Of a DNA stretch of 42,404 bases, positions 18,411 through 26,515 are shown piece by piece. The stretch is from the NCBI GenBank assembly GCA_947567695.1, contig CANONT010000009.1, positions 1-42,404 of the forward strand. Reading direction: 5' to 3'. Origin of the DNA: an uncultured Clostridium sp. GTDB taxonomy: Bacteria; Bacillota; Clostridia; TANB77; CAG-508. The notes under the pieces were generated by a model, which was not told where the DNA came from, searched no databases, and saw nothing but the letters and a program-made list of their open reading frames with translations. Both the position numbers and the translations under genes were made by a program. The first letter of the stretch is position 1; the number at the start of each line of letters is the position of its first letter.

Positions 18411-18460
18411 AAAATTGCCAAAAAGGTCCGTCCCCTTTGGAACCCTTTAGCAATTCTCCA
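18411..18460. repeat. GGGGAC palindromic repeat, inverted second copy
   Basis: AAAATTGCCAAAAAGGTC followed by CGTCCCCTTTGG repeats the preceding element in inverse orientation, with a decayed right arm (TTTAGCAATT at about 18447-18456). Together the two form a head-to-head pair, as in BIME structures. A further half element with AGTGGGGACATT lies at about 18493-18504. Confidence 0.65.
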
Positions 18461-18504
18461 TTCAATTCCAGTTTCCCCATTTAATCCTGAAACCAGTGGG
18501 GACA

Positions 18505-18981
18505 TTACTTGCAAAAACGATGTTTCCCTATTGTTTTTACTAATGGTCTTGACCAAATCCATTTATTCGTTGCCGTAGCTGGGTTAAAATAATAGATACA
18601 CCCACCTGTTGGATCCCAACCATTTTTGGCATCTTGTGCTGCTTTATATACAGTTGAACCTTCACTGATAGGAGCATTTATTTGTCCATCTGCCACAGCT
18701 GTAAAAGCTCCTGATTGATAAATAACACCTGCTATACTGTTAGGAAATTGGGAACTTTTAACTCGATTTAAAATAACTGCACCAACTGCCACTTGTCCTT
18801 CGTATGGTTCTCCTCTGGCTTCTCCATTGATAGCTCTTGCCATTAATTGTATATCTGAAGTTCCTGAAGATACTGCATAACTGATATTATCTTCTTTCAT
18901 GTCACTTGTTATAAAAATAAGAGATATCATCATTACTAGCAATATTAAAATAATCCCTATTATTTTTATTCCATTTTTCAA
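18505..18981 (-). CDS. sleB: Spore cortex-lytic enzyme SleB-type cell wall hydrolase
   Basis: Lytic transglycosylase-type hydrolase that degrades cortex peptidoglycan during germination. The 158-residue protein has an N-terminal membrane or signal helix (about 6-26) and then the Hydrolase_2 catalytic domain: LMARAINGEARGEPYEGQ (catalytic Glu in GEARGE, about residue 56), VAVGAVILNR, and the C-terminal FNPATATNKWIWSRP with final HRFCK. It lacks the N-terminal peptidoglycan-binding domain of Bacillus SleB, so it resembles the short SleB/CwlJ-like form of Clostridia. The ATG at 18981 has only a weak site (AAAAAAGGTGATTTTTTG). ypeB lies downstream. Another cell-wall hydrolase role is possible, but the ypeB linkage favours germination. 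Confidence 0.88.
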   Translation of the reverse strand: MKNGIKIIGIILILLVMMISLIFITSDMKEDNISYAVSSGTSDIQLMARAINGEARGEPYEGQVAVGAVILNRVKSSQFPNSIAGVIYQSGAFTAVADGQINAPISEGSTVYKAAQDAKNGWDPTGGCIYYFNPATATNKWIWSRPLVKTIGKHRFCK

Positions 18982-19058
18982 AAAATCACCTTTTTTCTAT
19001 TTCAATATTTTTCTAACTTTTCTTATTTTGCATTTTTATAAAAAAAATATTCCATTTT

Positions 19059-19086
19059 TTGAAATTTTATTTTTTTATGATATAAT
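19059..19086 (+). promoter_or_regulatory. Promoter of the UgtP-like gene
   Basis: TTGAAA at 19059-19064, 16-nt spacer, TATAAT at 19081-19086, about 48 nt before the ATG. A half GGGGAC repeat (ACGTCCCCATTG) lies in the leader. Confidence 0.6.
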
Positions 19087-19133
19087 GTGCAAAAAGAAAC
19101 GTCCCCATTGCACATGGAAAGAAAGGATTTTGT

Positions 19134-20258
19134 ATGAATATTTTAATTTTTTATGCTTCTTATGGCGGTGGTCACCTAAATGCCGCTAAATCAATTCATG
19201 AATATATCCAAGGCCATTATGAAGATAACACAATTGAATTAATGGATTGTATGAAATATGTGAATAAAACTGTTGAAAAAGTTACAACTGCTGCTTATAG
19301 AGAAGCTGCTAAAAAAGTACCTTGGGTTTGGGGTCGCATTTATAGTGATTCTCAAAAAGGTCCTTTAGCACATCTTTCTTCTAGGTCAAATAAAATTATG
19401 GCAATTAAATTGTTGCGATTGTTACGAGAAAAAAAGCCAGATTTAATTATTTCTACACATCCTTTTAGTAGTCAAATGTGTAACTATTTAAAAAGAAAAG
19501 GAAAAATAACGGCAAAAATTGCAACGATTATGACTGATTTTGCACCTCATGATCAATGGCTTGTTGGTAGTGATTTTACAGATTATTTTTTTGTGGCAAA
19601 TGATAAAATGAAAGATTATCTAATTTCTACTAATATTGCAAGTAGTAAAGTTTTTGTAACAGGAATCCCTCTATCCAATCGATTTTTGCAAAAATATGAT
19701 AGAAAAGAAATTTTAAATACTTATGGCTTGGAAGATGGAAAAAGGAATGTCTTATTTTTTGGTGGTGGCGAATTTGGTCTCGGGAAATCTAAGATTTTCG
19801 ATTTGTTTGATTGTTTAATCCAAACGAATAATGAGATACAGATAATTGCAATTGCTGGCAAGAATCAAAAAATGAAAGATAAATTTAATGAAATTGTAGA
19901 GAAAAACAAAGCTACTAAACGTGTTAAGGTTCTTAGTTTTACCAATCAAGTTCCTCAGCTTATGAGTATTTGTGATTTAGTAGTGACCAAACCTGGTGGT
20001 ATGACAACAACAGAAAGTTTAGCTTCTGGCTTGCCTATGATGATTATCCATCCGATTCCTGGTCAGGAAGAAGAAAACGCAGAGTTTTTAGAAAGTAAGG
20101 GTGTGGGAATTTGGCTTAAAAAAAATGATAATGTTTCTACTATTTTTAATCATTTATTTTTGAATCCTAATAAATTAAACGAAATGAAGAAAAACGCCTT
20201 ACTGATAGGTCACCCAAATGCAACAAAGGATATTTGCGATGTGTTATTAAAAAGCTAA
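19134..20258 (+). CDS. UgtP/MGDG synthase-like diacylglycerol glycosyltransferase
   Basis: GT28-type glycosyltransferase, 374 residues, expected to transfer sugars from UDP-glucose (or a related donor) to diacylglycerol for glycolipids and lipoteichoic acid anchors. The N-terminal MGDG-synthase domain begins with YASYGGGHLNAAKSIHEY (residues 6-23). DFAPHDQW is near residue 138, and the C-terminal nucleotide-sugar site carries FGGGEFGLGKS (about 212) and TKPGGMTTTESLASGLPM (about 285). No transmembrane helix; a peripheral membrane protein is expected. GAAAGG lies 8 nt before the ATG. It is a single gene ending at a bidirectional terminator shared with dgt. Sugar specificity is not readable by eye. 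Confidence 0.85.
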   Translation: MNILIFYASYGGGHLNAAKSIHEYIQGHYEDNTIELMDCMKYVNKTVEKVTTAAYREAAKKVPWVWGRIYSDSQKGPLAHLSSRSNKIMAIKLLRLLREKKPDLIISTHPFSSQMCNYLKRKGKITAKIATIMTDFAPHDQWLVGSDFTDYFFVANDKMKDYLISTNIASSKVFVTGIPLSNRFLQKYDRKEILNTYGLEDGKRNVLFFGGGEFGLGKSKIFDLFDCLIQTNNEIQIIAIAGKNQKMKDKFNEIVEKNKATKRVKVLSFTNQVPQLMSICDLVVTKPGGMTTTESLASGLPMMIIHPIPGQEEENAEFLESKGVGIWLKKNDNVSTIFNHLFLNPNKLNEMKKNALLIGHPNATKDICDVLLKS

Positions 20259-20285
20259 ATGGTTTAAATTCCATCTAGCTTTTTT
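20249..20285. terminator. Bidirectional terminator between the UgtP-like gene and dgt
   Basis: Stem AAAAAGCTAAATGG / CCATCTAGCTTTTT (one mismatch) with an 8-nt loop. It overlaps the end of the plus-strand gene and lies just past the dgt stop. Confidence 0.8.
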
Positions 20286-20289
20286 ATGA

Positions 20290-21792
20290 TTAATTAATAG
20301 CATTTAATTCTTGATAAAGATTTTTAGCATAAGAATCTGTCATGCCACTGATAAAGTCAGTTACCATCAAAAATCTTAAATATAATTTATATGCCTCTTT
20401 TTCATCGGTATCTTGTATTTCTAAAGCTTCACATGCCTTATGATAATCTGTTTTATAATTATCAGAAATAATATGAATTAATTTCATTTGAGAATCTGTC
20501 GGTTTTATTCCTTTATACCCACAATCCCAATTAATAACCGCATAAATAAAATCAGAGAGTAAAGAGGTAAGTATTTTTTTAGCTGATAATTCTAATTTTA
20601 AAATTTCAGATGAGTCAAATACGAATTTTCTCATGGCTCCTTTCAAAATATCAATAGAATATTCATGAAATCCTTCTTGGAACATATCATGTTCATATTC
20701 TCCTTGCTTTATTTTTTCATAATTTTTACTAAAACTATAAGCCACTACATACATAAGCCAATTTTTAACATATACTGTCCATTTTTGGAAAGCAATTAAA
20801 TCTGATTCTTGCGTACGATTTTGATTCTCAATTCTTTCCCCTAAATTTCTTAGTAATCTTTCTGAACGTTCTTTTTTATCGGCTTCTATAAATGTTTCAT
20901 TTTCCAGTGCTTGTTCAAAATATTCCATAAATTGGTCAACAGTAAACATTCCCTTTTTTAGCGCATCTTCTAAATCAGAGGTTGCATAAGCAAGATCATC
21001 TGCTGCTTCTAATAAAAAAGTAAGTGGATGCCTAACATACGTATTATCAATCTTTGTGCCAGTTTCTTCACACAATTTATCAAAAAAGTCTTTTTCGGCA
21101 TAATAGTACCCCATTTTATGAAATTTTACATTACTTGCCTTTTTATCAATACTTAAAGAATCATTGGGATATTTTATCAAAGTATTAATTACGCTATATG
21201 TCAAATTAATGTCATAACCTTCTGGATGATTATAAATTTTAGATAAAATTCTAAATGCTTGTGCATTACCTTCAAAATGCGTTAAATCTTCCTTCATTTG
21301 AGGTTTCAAAATTTGAGTGATTTTCTTTCCATTGAATTCAATTTTTTGTTTTTCTAGCTCTTCTTTAAACCATTCTCCGATAATCACTTCACCAAAATGT
21401 CCAAATGGGGGATTCCCTAAGTCGTGCAAAAGTCCAGCACAAGATAAAACCGTTGGAATAGAATTGATTATTTTACTTTTTTCTTCTCTTTCCCCTTCAT
21501 TCATAATTTTAAAATCTTTTGATAAATAGTCTGATTTATTTTGAGTTACCATGGTTCCCAATTGTTTTGCAATTGTTGCAACCTCAATAGAATGCGTTAG
21601 TCTAGTTCTAATAAAATCGCTCTTATCAAGGGGAAACACTTGAGTTTTATCTTGTAATCTTCTAAAAGATGCACTTAGTATAATATTACTATAATCTTTC
21701 TCAAAATCATCAATGGGATATTGACTCCATCTTTCTGGTTCCTCTTCTTTTTCAACACAAGTTTTAGCTGACAATAATTCGTTCCATTCCAT
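20290..21792 (-). CDS. dgt: Deoxyguanosinetriphosphate triphosphohydrolase-like protein
   Basis: HD-superfamily dNTP triphosphohydrolase, which converts dNTPs to deoxynucleosides and triphosphate. Family N-terminus SFRRLQDKTQVFPL is near residue 42. Metal-binding HD motifs are R-LTHSIEV (about 66), LLHDLGNPPFGHFGE (about 120) and the later Asp in ADDLAYATSDLED (about 262). Length 500 is in the usual range. ATG 21792 is 6 nt after GGGAGG. Downstream neighbour converges via a shared terminator; recR lies upstream on the same strand, separated by about 40 nt, so read-through from the dnaX-ybaB-recR operon is possible. Confidence 0.9.
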   Translation of the reverse strand: MEWNELLSAKTCVEKEEEPERWSQYPIDDFEKDYSNIILSASFRRLQDKTQVFPLDKSDFIRTRLTHSIEVATIAKQLGTMVTQNKSDYLSKDFKIMNEGEREEKSKIINSIPTVLSCAGLLHDLGNPPFGHFGEVIIGEWFKEELEKQKIEFNGKKITQILKPQMKEDLTHFEGNAQAFRILSKIYNHPEGYDINLTYSVINTLIKYPNDSLSIDKKASNVKFHKMGYYYAEKDFFDKLCEETGTKIDNTYVRHPLTFLLEAADDLAYATSDLEDALKKGMFTVDQFMEYFEQALENETFIEADKKERSERLLRNLGERIENQNRTQESDLIAFQKWTVYVKNWLMYVVAYSFSKNYEKIKQGEYEHDMFQEGFHEYSIDILKGAMRKFVFDSSEILKLELSAKKILTSLLSDFIYAVINWDCGYKGIKPTDSQMKLIHIISDNYKTDYHKACEALEIQDTDEKEAYKLYLRFLMVTDFISGMTDSYAKNLYQELNAIN

Positions 21793-21830
21793 ATTCGTTC
21801 CTCCCTAATTTCTGTATTTTATGTTACTTT

Positions 21831-22430
21831 TTATAACTCTCTTCTTCCTTCTAAGGCTTTTGTTAAGGTTATTTCATCTGTATATTCCAGATCGCCACCT
21901 ACTGGAATTCCATGAGCAATTCTTGTTACCATAATTCCTAATGGTTTAATCAATTTCGATAAATACATCGCTGTTGCTTCCCCTTCCACTCTAGGATTAG
22001 TAGCTAATATCACTTCTTTTACTTGTCCCTCCATTAGCCTTGCCAAAAGTTCCTTGATTTTTATATCATCTGGACCAATTCCATTCATAGGCGAAATAGA
22101 GCCATGTAAAACATGATAAACGCCTTTAAATTCATGTGTTTTTTCCATGGCTATAATATCTCTTACATCTTCGACTACACAAATAATAGAACTATCTCTT
22201 TTGGGATTACCACAAATAGAGCAAGGATCGGTATCAGAAATGTTGTAACACTTACTGCAATACTTTAGATTTTTTTTAGCATTTACAATCGAAGAGATAA
22301 ATTCATTGGTTTCTTCTTCCGAACTATTTAACATATAAAAAGCAAGCCTTGCGGCAGTTTTATGCCCAATGCTTGGTAATCTTTCAAAACTTTCTATTAA
22401 TTTTTCAATCGATGGTGAATATAATGACAT
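21831..22430 (-). CDS. recR: Recombination protein RecR
   Basis: RecFOR component that helps load RecA at gaps. At 199 residues it has the standard length. Helix-hairpin-helix region [17 protein letters not shown] (about 17-33), a C4 zinc finger [17 protein letters not shown] (about 57-73), and a Toprim domain with VVEDVRDI (about 84) and [15 protein letters not shown] (about 143). It starts one nucleotide after the ybaB stop and shares the operon dnaX - ybaB - recR seen across Firmicutes. Confidence 0.97.
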   Translation of the reverse strand: MSLYSPSIEKLIESFERLPSIGHKTAARLAFYMLNSSEEETNEFISSIVNAKKNLKYCSKCYNISDTDPCSICGNPKRDSSIICVVEDVRDIIAMEKTHEFKGVYHVLHGSISPMNGIGPDDIKIKELLARLMEGQVKEVILATNPRVEGEATAMYLSKLIKPLGIMVTRIAHGIPVGGDLEYTDEITLTKALEGRREL

Positions 22431-22431
22431 G

Positions 22432-22776
22432 TTACATCAACCCCGGTATATTAAATTTTCCTAGTTGTGCAGCTTGTTCACTATCTACTTTTCTTAATGC
22501 TTCATTCACACATGTCAAAATTAAATCTTCTAGCATTTCTACATCATCTGGATCCACAACCTCTGGTTTTATTTTTATTTCTTTGATTGCCTTTTCTCCA
22601 GAAACCTTTACTGTTATTGCTCCACCACCAGCAGATGCCTCAAATTCTTTGCTTGCTAATTCTGCTTGTGATTTCTCCATATCTACTTGCATTTTTTTTG
22701 CTTCTTTCATTAAGTTATTAATATTCATTCCTCCGAATCCTCCCATACCTCCTGGGAATCCACCTCTTTTACTCAT
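22432..22776 (-). CDS. ybaB: YbaB/EbfC-family nucleoid-associated protein
   Basis: Small DNA-binding protein, 114 residues, forming a tweezer-like dimer. N-terminal Gly-rich stretch ([14 protein letters not shown]), a helix [18 protein letters not shown], the conserved beta region [14 protein letters not shown], and C-terminal helix [17 protein letters not shown]. Ribosome site GGAAGGAG lies upstream of ATG 22776. Middle gene of dnaX - ybaB - recR. Confidence 0.93.
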   Translation of the reverse strand: MSKRGGFPGGMGGFGGMNINNLMKEAKKMQVDMEKSQAELASKEFEASAGGGAITVKVSGEKAIKEIKIKPEVVDPDDVEMLEDLILTCVNEALRKVDSEQAAQLGKFNIPGLM

Positions 22777-22823
22777 TTTAAAATCTCCTTCCTTTTATAG
22801 ATTGCTTTGCAAACAAAAACAAG

Positions 22824-24485
22824 TTACTCAATAATATGAAACGGTATATCTGATTCATTTGCAAAATTCTGCAAACTCTCTTCCTTTGTCATTTGATGTG
22901 TTTGTTGGGTATCTGGTGTCAAATATTTAATTTGCATTTCTTTACCACAAGCCATCGAAACTAAAGTTGAAATTTCTTTCATATTTTCTTGTTTCTCTAA
23001 AACTGTCTTTCCAAAAGATGACATTCCATTCGGAAATTCAATTCCGACTGTCATATCATTTAATTCTCTTGCCGTTGTACCTATTAGATTTGTATATAAA
23101 ACAATTTTTCCATTTTGCTTTAAATCATTTACAATTTGTGACCAATACTCTTCTGATTTATTAGAATACTTCCTACTAGGGGTAACTGCACTTTTTTTAG
23201 TTCCATTAGAAGCTACATTTGTGTTAATGGATTCTAAATGATTAGAACTCACAACATTAACATTGGTAGATTTTTGACCACCTTGTACCATACCGTTTGC
23301 AGTAGGCTGTATTACTTGATTTGTATTAGGTGCAACTATTCCTTTTCCTGATTTCAGATATTGTTCGATTTTAGCTACTCTTTCTTCGATTCCTTTACTA
23401 ATATCCGCTTCCTGATTACACAATTTAATCATACCAGCCTGAAACATAATTGTTTTTTGTGTTGACCATTTTATTTCATTTTCCAATTCTGATAATTGAT
23501 AAACCAAATTTACTAATCTATTTTTAGCTACTTTTTCAGAAATATTTTTTATAACGTTTAATTCTTCTTCACTATATAATTCTAATTTACCAGTTGCTTG
23601 AAAAACTAAGATGTCTTTTACATATTTTATCATTTCCCAAATAAAATAGTTAATATCTTTTCCCTCTTTTAAAACAGCCTCCACATTTTCTAATGCTCTA
23701 TTCACATCATATTCCAAAACAGCTTGTATGATACCATTTACAAAAGTAACTTTTGGAATTCCTACTAAATCCTTGATTTTATCTTCGTCAATTTTATTAT
23801 CGCCATCTTGCACACATCTTTCTAAAATTGACAAACTATCTCTCATGGCTCCTTCTGACAAAGTTGCAATAATTGATAAGGCTCCTTTAGTAGCTTCTAT
23901 TTTACTTTCTTTGCATACAATTTCTAATCTTTTTATAATATCTTCATTGGCAATTCTTTTAAAATCAAATCGTTGACATCTTGACAAAATAGTTGCTGGC
24001 AATTTTTGAGGTTCTGTTGTCGCTAAAATAAATTTAACATGTTCTGGTGGCTCTTCTAATGTTTTTAATAAAGCATTAAAAGCTCCTGTTGAAAGCATAT
24101 GTACCTCGTCTATAATATAAACTCTATATTTTGCTTTAGTTGGTAAAAAATTAACTTCTTCACGAATGCTTCTAATATCTTCTACACTATTATTAGAAGC
24201 TGCATCCATTTCTACAATATCTGTTAAAGAACCAGCGATCGCTCCTTTACAAATTTCACATTCATTGCATGGCTCGCCATCTTTCGGATTTAAGCAATTG
24301 ATAGCTCTTGCTAATATTTTTGCTGCTGATGTCTTTCCAGTTCCTCTTCCACCATTAAATAAATAAGCATGCCCCACACGATCCGATATGATTTGATTTT
24401 TTAATGTTTTTGTGATTGGTTCTTGACCTACCATTTCAGAAAATGTGACTGGTCTAAATTTTCGATAAAGAGCTGTGTACCCCAT
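22824..24485 (-). CDS. dnaX: DNA polymerase III subunit gamma/tau
   Basis: Clamp-loader ATPase. Walker A GGRGTGKTSAAK (about residues 45-56), zinc-binding Cys in NPKDGEPCNECEIC (about 70-83), Walker B IIDEVHML (about 124), sensor 1 ATTEPQK (about 155). Domain III ends near 360, followed by a Thr/Asn/Gln-rich linker and a C-terminal domain to 553. An A7 run on the coding strand (plus T7 at 23192-23198) lies around codon 430. A -1 slip there would give a stop after a few codons, at about the same place as E. coli gamma; whether that is used is unknown. It lies just downstream of the SRP RNA gene and heads the ybaB-recR operon. Confidence 0.95.
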   Translation of the reverse strand: MGYTALYRKFRPVTFSEMVGQEPITKTLKNQIISDRVGHAYLFNGGRGTGKTSAAKILARAINCLNPKDGEPCNECEICKGAIAGSLTDIVEMDAASNNSVEDIRSIREEVNFLPTKAKYRVYIIDEVHMLSTGAFNALLKTLEEPPEHVKFILATTEPQKLPATILSRCQRFDFKRIANEDIIKRLEIVCKESKIEATKGALSIIATLSEGAMRDSLSILERCVQDGDNKIDEDKIKDLVGIPKVTFVNGIIQAVLEYDVNRALENVEAVLKEGKDINYFIWEMIKYVKDILVFQATGKLELYSEEELNVIKNISEKVAKNRLVNLVYQLSELENEIKWSTQKTIMFQAGMIKLCNQEADISKGIEERVAKIEQYLKSGKGIVAPNTNQVIQPTANGMVQGGQKSTNVNVVSSNHLESINTNVASNGTKKSAVTPSRKYSNKSEEYWSQIVNDLKQNGKIVLYTNLIGTTARELNDMTVGIEFPNGMSSFGKTVLEKQENMKEISTLVSMACGKEMQIKYLTPDTQQTHQMTKEESLQNFANESDIPFHIIE

Positions 24486-24528
24486 ATTTTCACATCCTTT
24501 ATACCATTATACCAAAAAATGATTGTAA

Positions 24529-24642
24529 CTTAATCTCTCTATGGAAAGACTCCACATAAAGAGATCTACTTATTGCTGCTTCCTTCCGGACCTGACAAGA
24601 TTCATAGGTCTTTATTGGATTCTCTCCATACAAAGATTAAGC
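24529..24642 (-). ncRNA. ffs: Small signal recognition particle RNA (4.5S-type)
   Basis: On the minus strand the apical SRP signature GTCAGGTCCGGAAGGAAGCA is complete, and the two ends CTTAATCTTTGTATGGAGAG and CTTTCCATAGAGAGATTAAG pair to form a single long hairpin of about 114 nt. This is the short bacterial form without an Alu domain. It binds Ffh for co-translational targeting. It lies directly upstream of dnaX, a conserved Firmicute arrangement, and has its own promoter. Confidence 0.93.
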
Positions 24643-24656
24643 TCACAACCATTTGT

Positions 24657-24685
24657 ATTATATACTGAAATTTTAATTTTATCAA
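24657..24685 (-). promoter_or_regulatory. Promoter of the SRP RNA gene
   Basis: Minus-strand TTGATA (24685-24680), 17-nt spacer, TATAAT (24662-24657), ending about 15 nt before the RNA 5' end. Confidence 0.7.
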
Positions 24686-24695
24686 GTAATTTGTA

Positions 24696-25448
24696 TCAAT
24701 TATTCACTCTTTTAAAAATAAACTTTTTAAGATCTGTTATTTCCCTAGATGTTGTTCCTTTTTCAATTACGTTGTCAACAGGAAAATCTAGTTGAATTGT
24801 TGTTTGATATTCTTTTTTTTCTTCTAATTTAATGGTTAAAGCAAAGGTTAATTTGATTGCCAAATCTTCTTGTTGTACTCCTGCTTTTTTTAATAATTCA
24901 TGATGATTAATTTCTTCATCATTTGATTTGTAATCTGCTAAATTATTATTAGAACATCGAAAGGCAACAATTCCTCCCTGATTTGAAATTTTTCGTTGTT
25001 TTAAATTTGATTCTAAATCTCCTTCATATACCATACTTTCCACAATGTTTTCTTCTTTATTTTGAAAAACTAATTTTTCGTCTTGTTCATCTGGTTGATA
25101 AATCTTTATATTTTCTTTTTTCTTGCCTTCTACTTGTACCTGATTAATTTCAACTGATTTAATTGCTTCTGTCTTACCATAGGCATCATTTTTATCAATA
25201 TATAAAAATACATCATTACTTTGATAAACATCAAATGCCCATCTCGTATCTGTGGCTTGTTTGTCTAATCCTTCTGAAGAACTAATAACCGATATTTTTG
25301 ACAATTGAAATGGCATATTGGTTTCGCCTTCTACGCTGTATCTCAACACAATAATACCTAAAGCAAATAAAATCATAGCAAAAATGACAATGATTACAAT
25401 GATATGAAAATATTTCTTTCTTGTTATATCTCTTAATTTTGTTATCAT
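24696..25448 (-). CDS. Unknown membrane-anchored protein
   Basis: Unrecognised 250-residue protein. A short basic N-terminus and one transmembrane helix at about 15-36 (IIVIIVIFAMILFALGIIVL) are followed by a beta-rich, acidic extracytoplasmic domain of about 210 residues with no lipobox or cysteine pair typical of enzymes. The C-terminal LDFPVDNVIEKGTTSREI region is the most protein-family-like stretch. It lies between tadA (upstream) and ffs (downstream) on the same strand, 33 nt after tadA, so it is probably co-transcribed with tadA. Function unknown. Confidence 0.7.
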   Translation of the reverse strand: MITKLRDITRKKYFHIIVIIVIFAMILFALGIIVLRYSVEGETNMPFQLSKISVISSSEGLDKQATDTRWAFDVYQSNDVFLYIDKNDAYGKTEAIKSVEINQVQVEGKKKENIKIYQPDEQDEKLVFQNKEENIVESMVYEGDLESNLKQRKISNQGGIVAFRCSNNNLADYKSNDEEINHHELLKKAGVQQEDLAIKLTFALTIKLEEKKEYQTTIQLDFPVDNVIEKGTTSREITDLKKFIFKRVNN

Positions 25449-25481
25449 TTTGCCCCCTTCTAATTCACATTTAGCATGAAA

Positions 25482-25946
25482 TTATTTCTGTTTTTTGATG
25501 TTTCTTAATTGTTTAAAAAATTCCTTTAATTCTTTCTCACATTTTTCTTTCTCAATTCCTATCTCTATTTCTACTTTATGATTAAAAGGATAATCTTGCA
25601 ATAAATTTAAAACAGAACCACATGCTCCTGTTTTTTCGTCCATTGCTCCTATATATACTTTTTTTATTCTTGCTTGTATCATTGCACCTGCACACATAGA
25701 ACAAGGCTCTAAGGTAACATACATTTCACAATCTAGTAATCTCCAAGCTTCTAATTTTTTACTGGCTTTTTGAATGGCTAGTATCTCTGCATGTTTTGTA
25801 GTGTCTGTTTTCGTTTCTTTTTGATTGTGTGCTCTTGCTATTATTTTTTCATCTTTTACAATGATACAACCTACTGGTACTTCTAATTTTTTAGATGCCT
25901 TTTTTGCTTCTTTTATTGCTTCTTGCATAAATTGCTCTTTTGACAT
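25482..25946 (-). CDS. tadA: tRNA-specific adenosine deaminase TadA
   Basis: Zinc deaminase converting A34 to inosine in tRNA-Arg(ACG), which lets that tRNA read CGU, CGC and CGA but not CGG. Length 154. Active site HAEIL (about residue 52-56) with the catalytic Glu, and the zinc ligands in PCSMCAGAM (about 82-90). C-terminal FFKQLR is typical. This is directly relevant to the CGG observations: with an ICG anticodon, CGG needs a separate tRNA-Arg(CCG). The ATG at 25946 has only a weak purine-rich site upstream, and a tRNA-Arg gene lies 30 nt upstream. Confidence 0.94.
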   Translation of the reverse strand: MSKEQFMQEAIKEAKKASKKLEVPVGCIIVKDEKIIARAHNQKETKTDTTKHAEILAIQKASKKLEAWRLLDCEMYVTLEPCSMCAGAMIQARIKKVYIGAMDEKTGACGSVLNLLQDYPFNHKVEIEIGIEKEKCEKELKEFFKQLRNIKKQK

Positions 25947-25975
25947 ATTATCTTTTCTTTCTTTATATAATTGTT

Positions 25976-26051
25976 TGGTGTGCCTAGGTGGACTCGAACC
26001 ACCATCGACCGCTTAGGAGGCGGTTACTCTATCCTGTTGAGCTATAAGCAC
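25976..26051 (-). tRNA. tRNA-Arg(CCU), reads AGG
   Basis: Minus strand forms a full cloverleaf: acceptor GTGCTTA pairing with TAGGCAC, D arm AGCTCAACAGGATAGAGT, anticodon arm ACCGC-CTCCTAA-GCGGT with anticodon CCT, T arm GGTGGTTCGAGTCCACC, discriminator A and an encoded CCA (25976-25978). It decodes AGG. Being the arginine tRNA for AGG, it does not supply CGG decoding. Confidence 0.95.
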
Positions 26052-26120
26052 ATTTTAATAAAATTATATTACACTATATTAATACTTTTGTCAATGAAGC
26101 TCAAAAAAGATTTATTTATC

Positions 26121-26282
26121 TTACTCTTCATAACATTCTTTTCCATCAATAAAACCCAATAAATATATTTTTTTAATACAATTTTTATGTTTCTTAATCA
26201 ATTCTATTTCTTCTTTCGTAAATAATCTCTGATTCTTTTTCATTCTATTATCTACAAAATCGTCTATATTTATATCTTTCAT
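26121..26282 (-). CDS. Small hypothetical protein
   Basis: A 53-residue reading frame starting MKDINIDDFVDNRMKKNQ and ending IDGKECYEE. It is charged and predicted helical, with a helical EEIELIKKHK stretch, and resembles no family I can name. The ribosome site is weak (AAGAAGG about 9 nt before the ATG). It is plausible because of its ordered amphipathic composition, but codon-level evidence is limited by length. Confidence 0.4.
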   Translation of the reverse strand: MKDINIDDFVDNRMKKNQRLFTKEEIELIKKHKNCIKKIYLLGFIDGKECYEE

Positions 26283-26322
26283 AAAGAAAAAACCTTCTTT
26301 CGTATAAAAATCATTTGACTTT

Positions 26323-26368
26323 CACACTCAAAAAAGTTATACTAACCATATACATACTTTTGAGTGTG
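26323..26368. repeat. Inverted repeat CACACTCAAAA / TTTTGAGTGTG
   Basis: 11-bp perfect arms (26323-26333 and 26358-26368) separated by 24 nt, in the 230-bp gap between two small minus-strand genes. It could be an operator or the stem of a transcript; not otherwise explained. Confidence 0.5.
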
Positions 26369-26378
26369 TGAATTTTAA

Positions 26379-26412
26379 AGAGATAGCAAGGTTTAGCGGT
26401 CTAGCTGTCTCT
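26379..26412. terminator. Hairpin, possible terminator
   Basis: Stem AGAGATAGC / GCTGTCTCT (one G-T pair), then TGTTTTG on the plus strand. Confidence 0.4.
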
Positions 26413-26462
26413 TGTTTTGTATTATACTATATGTCATAATAAAAAACAAAACCCGTTTTCGA

Positions 26463-26495
26463 CAAAAAAATCCGCAATGCCTTGCAAACACTGCG
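26463..26495 (-). terminator. Terminator after the Spo0E-like gene
   Basis: Minus-strand stem CGCAGTG / CATTGCG with a 9-nt loop followed by TTTTTTT, 20 nt past the stop at 26516. Confidence 0.75.
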
Positions 26496-26515
26496 AATAT
26501 TTTTCAAAAGTTTTT

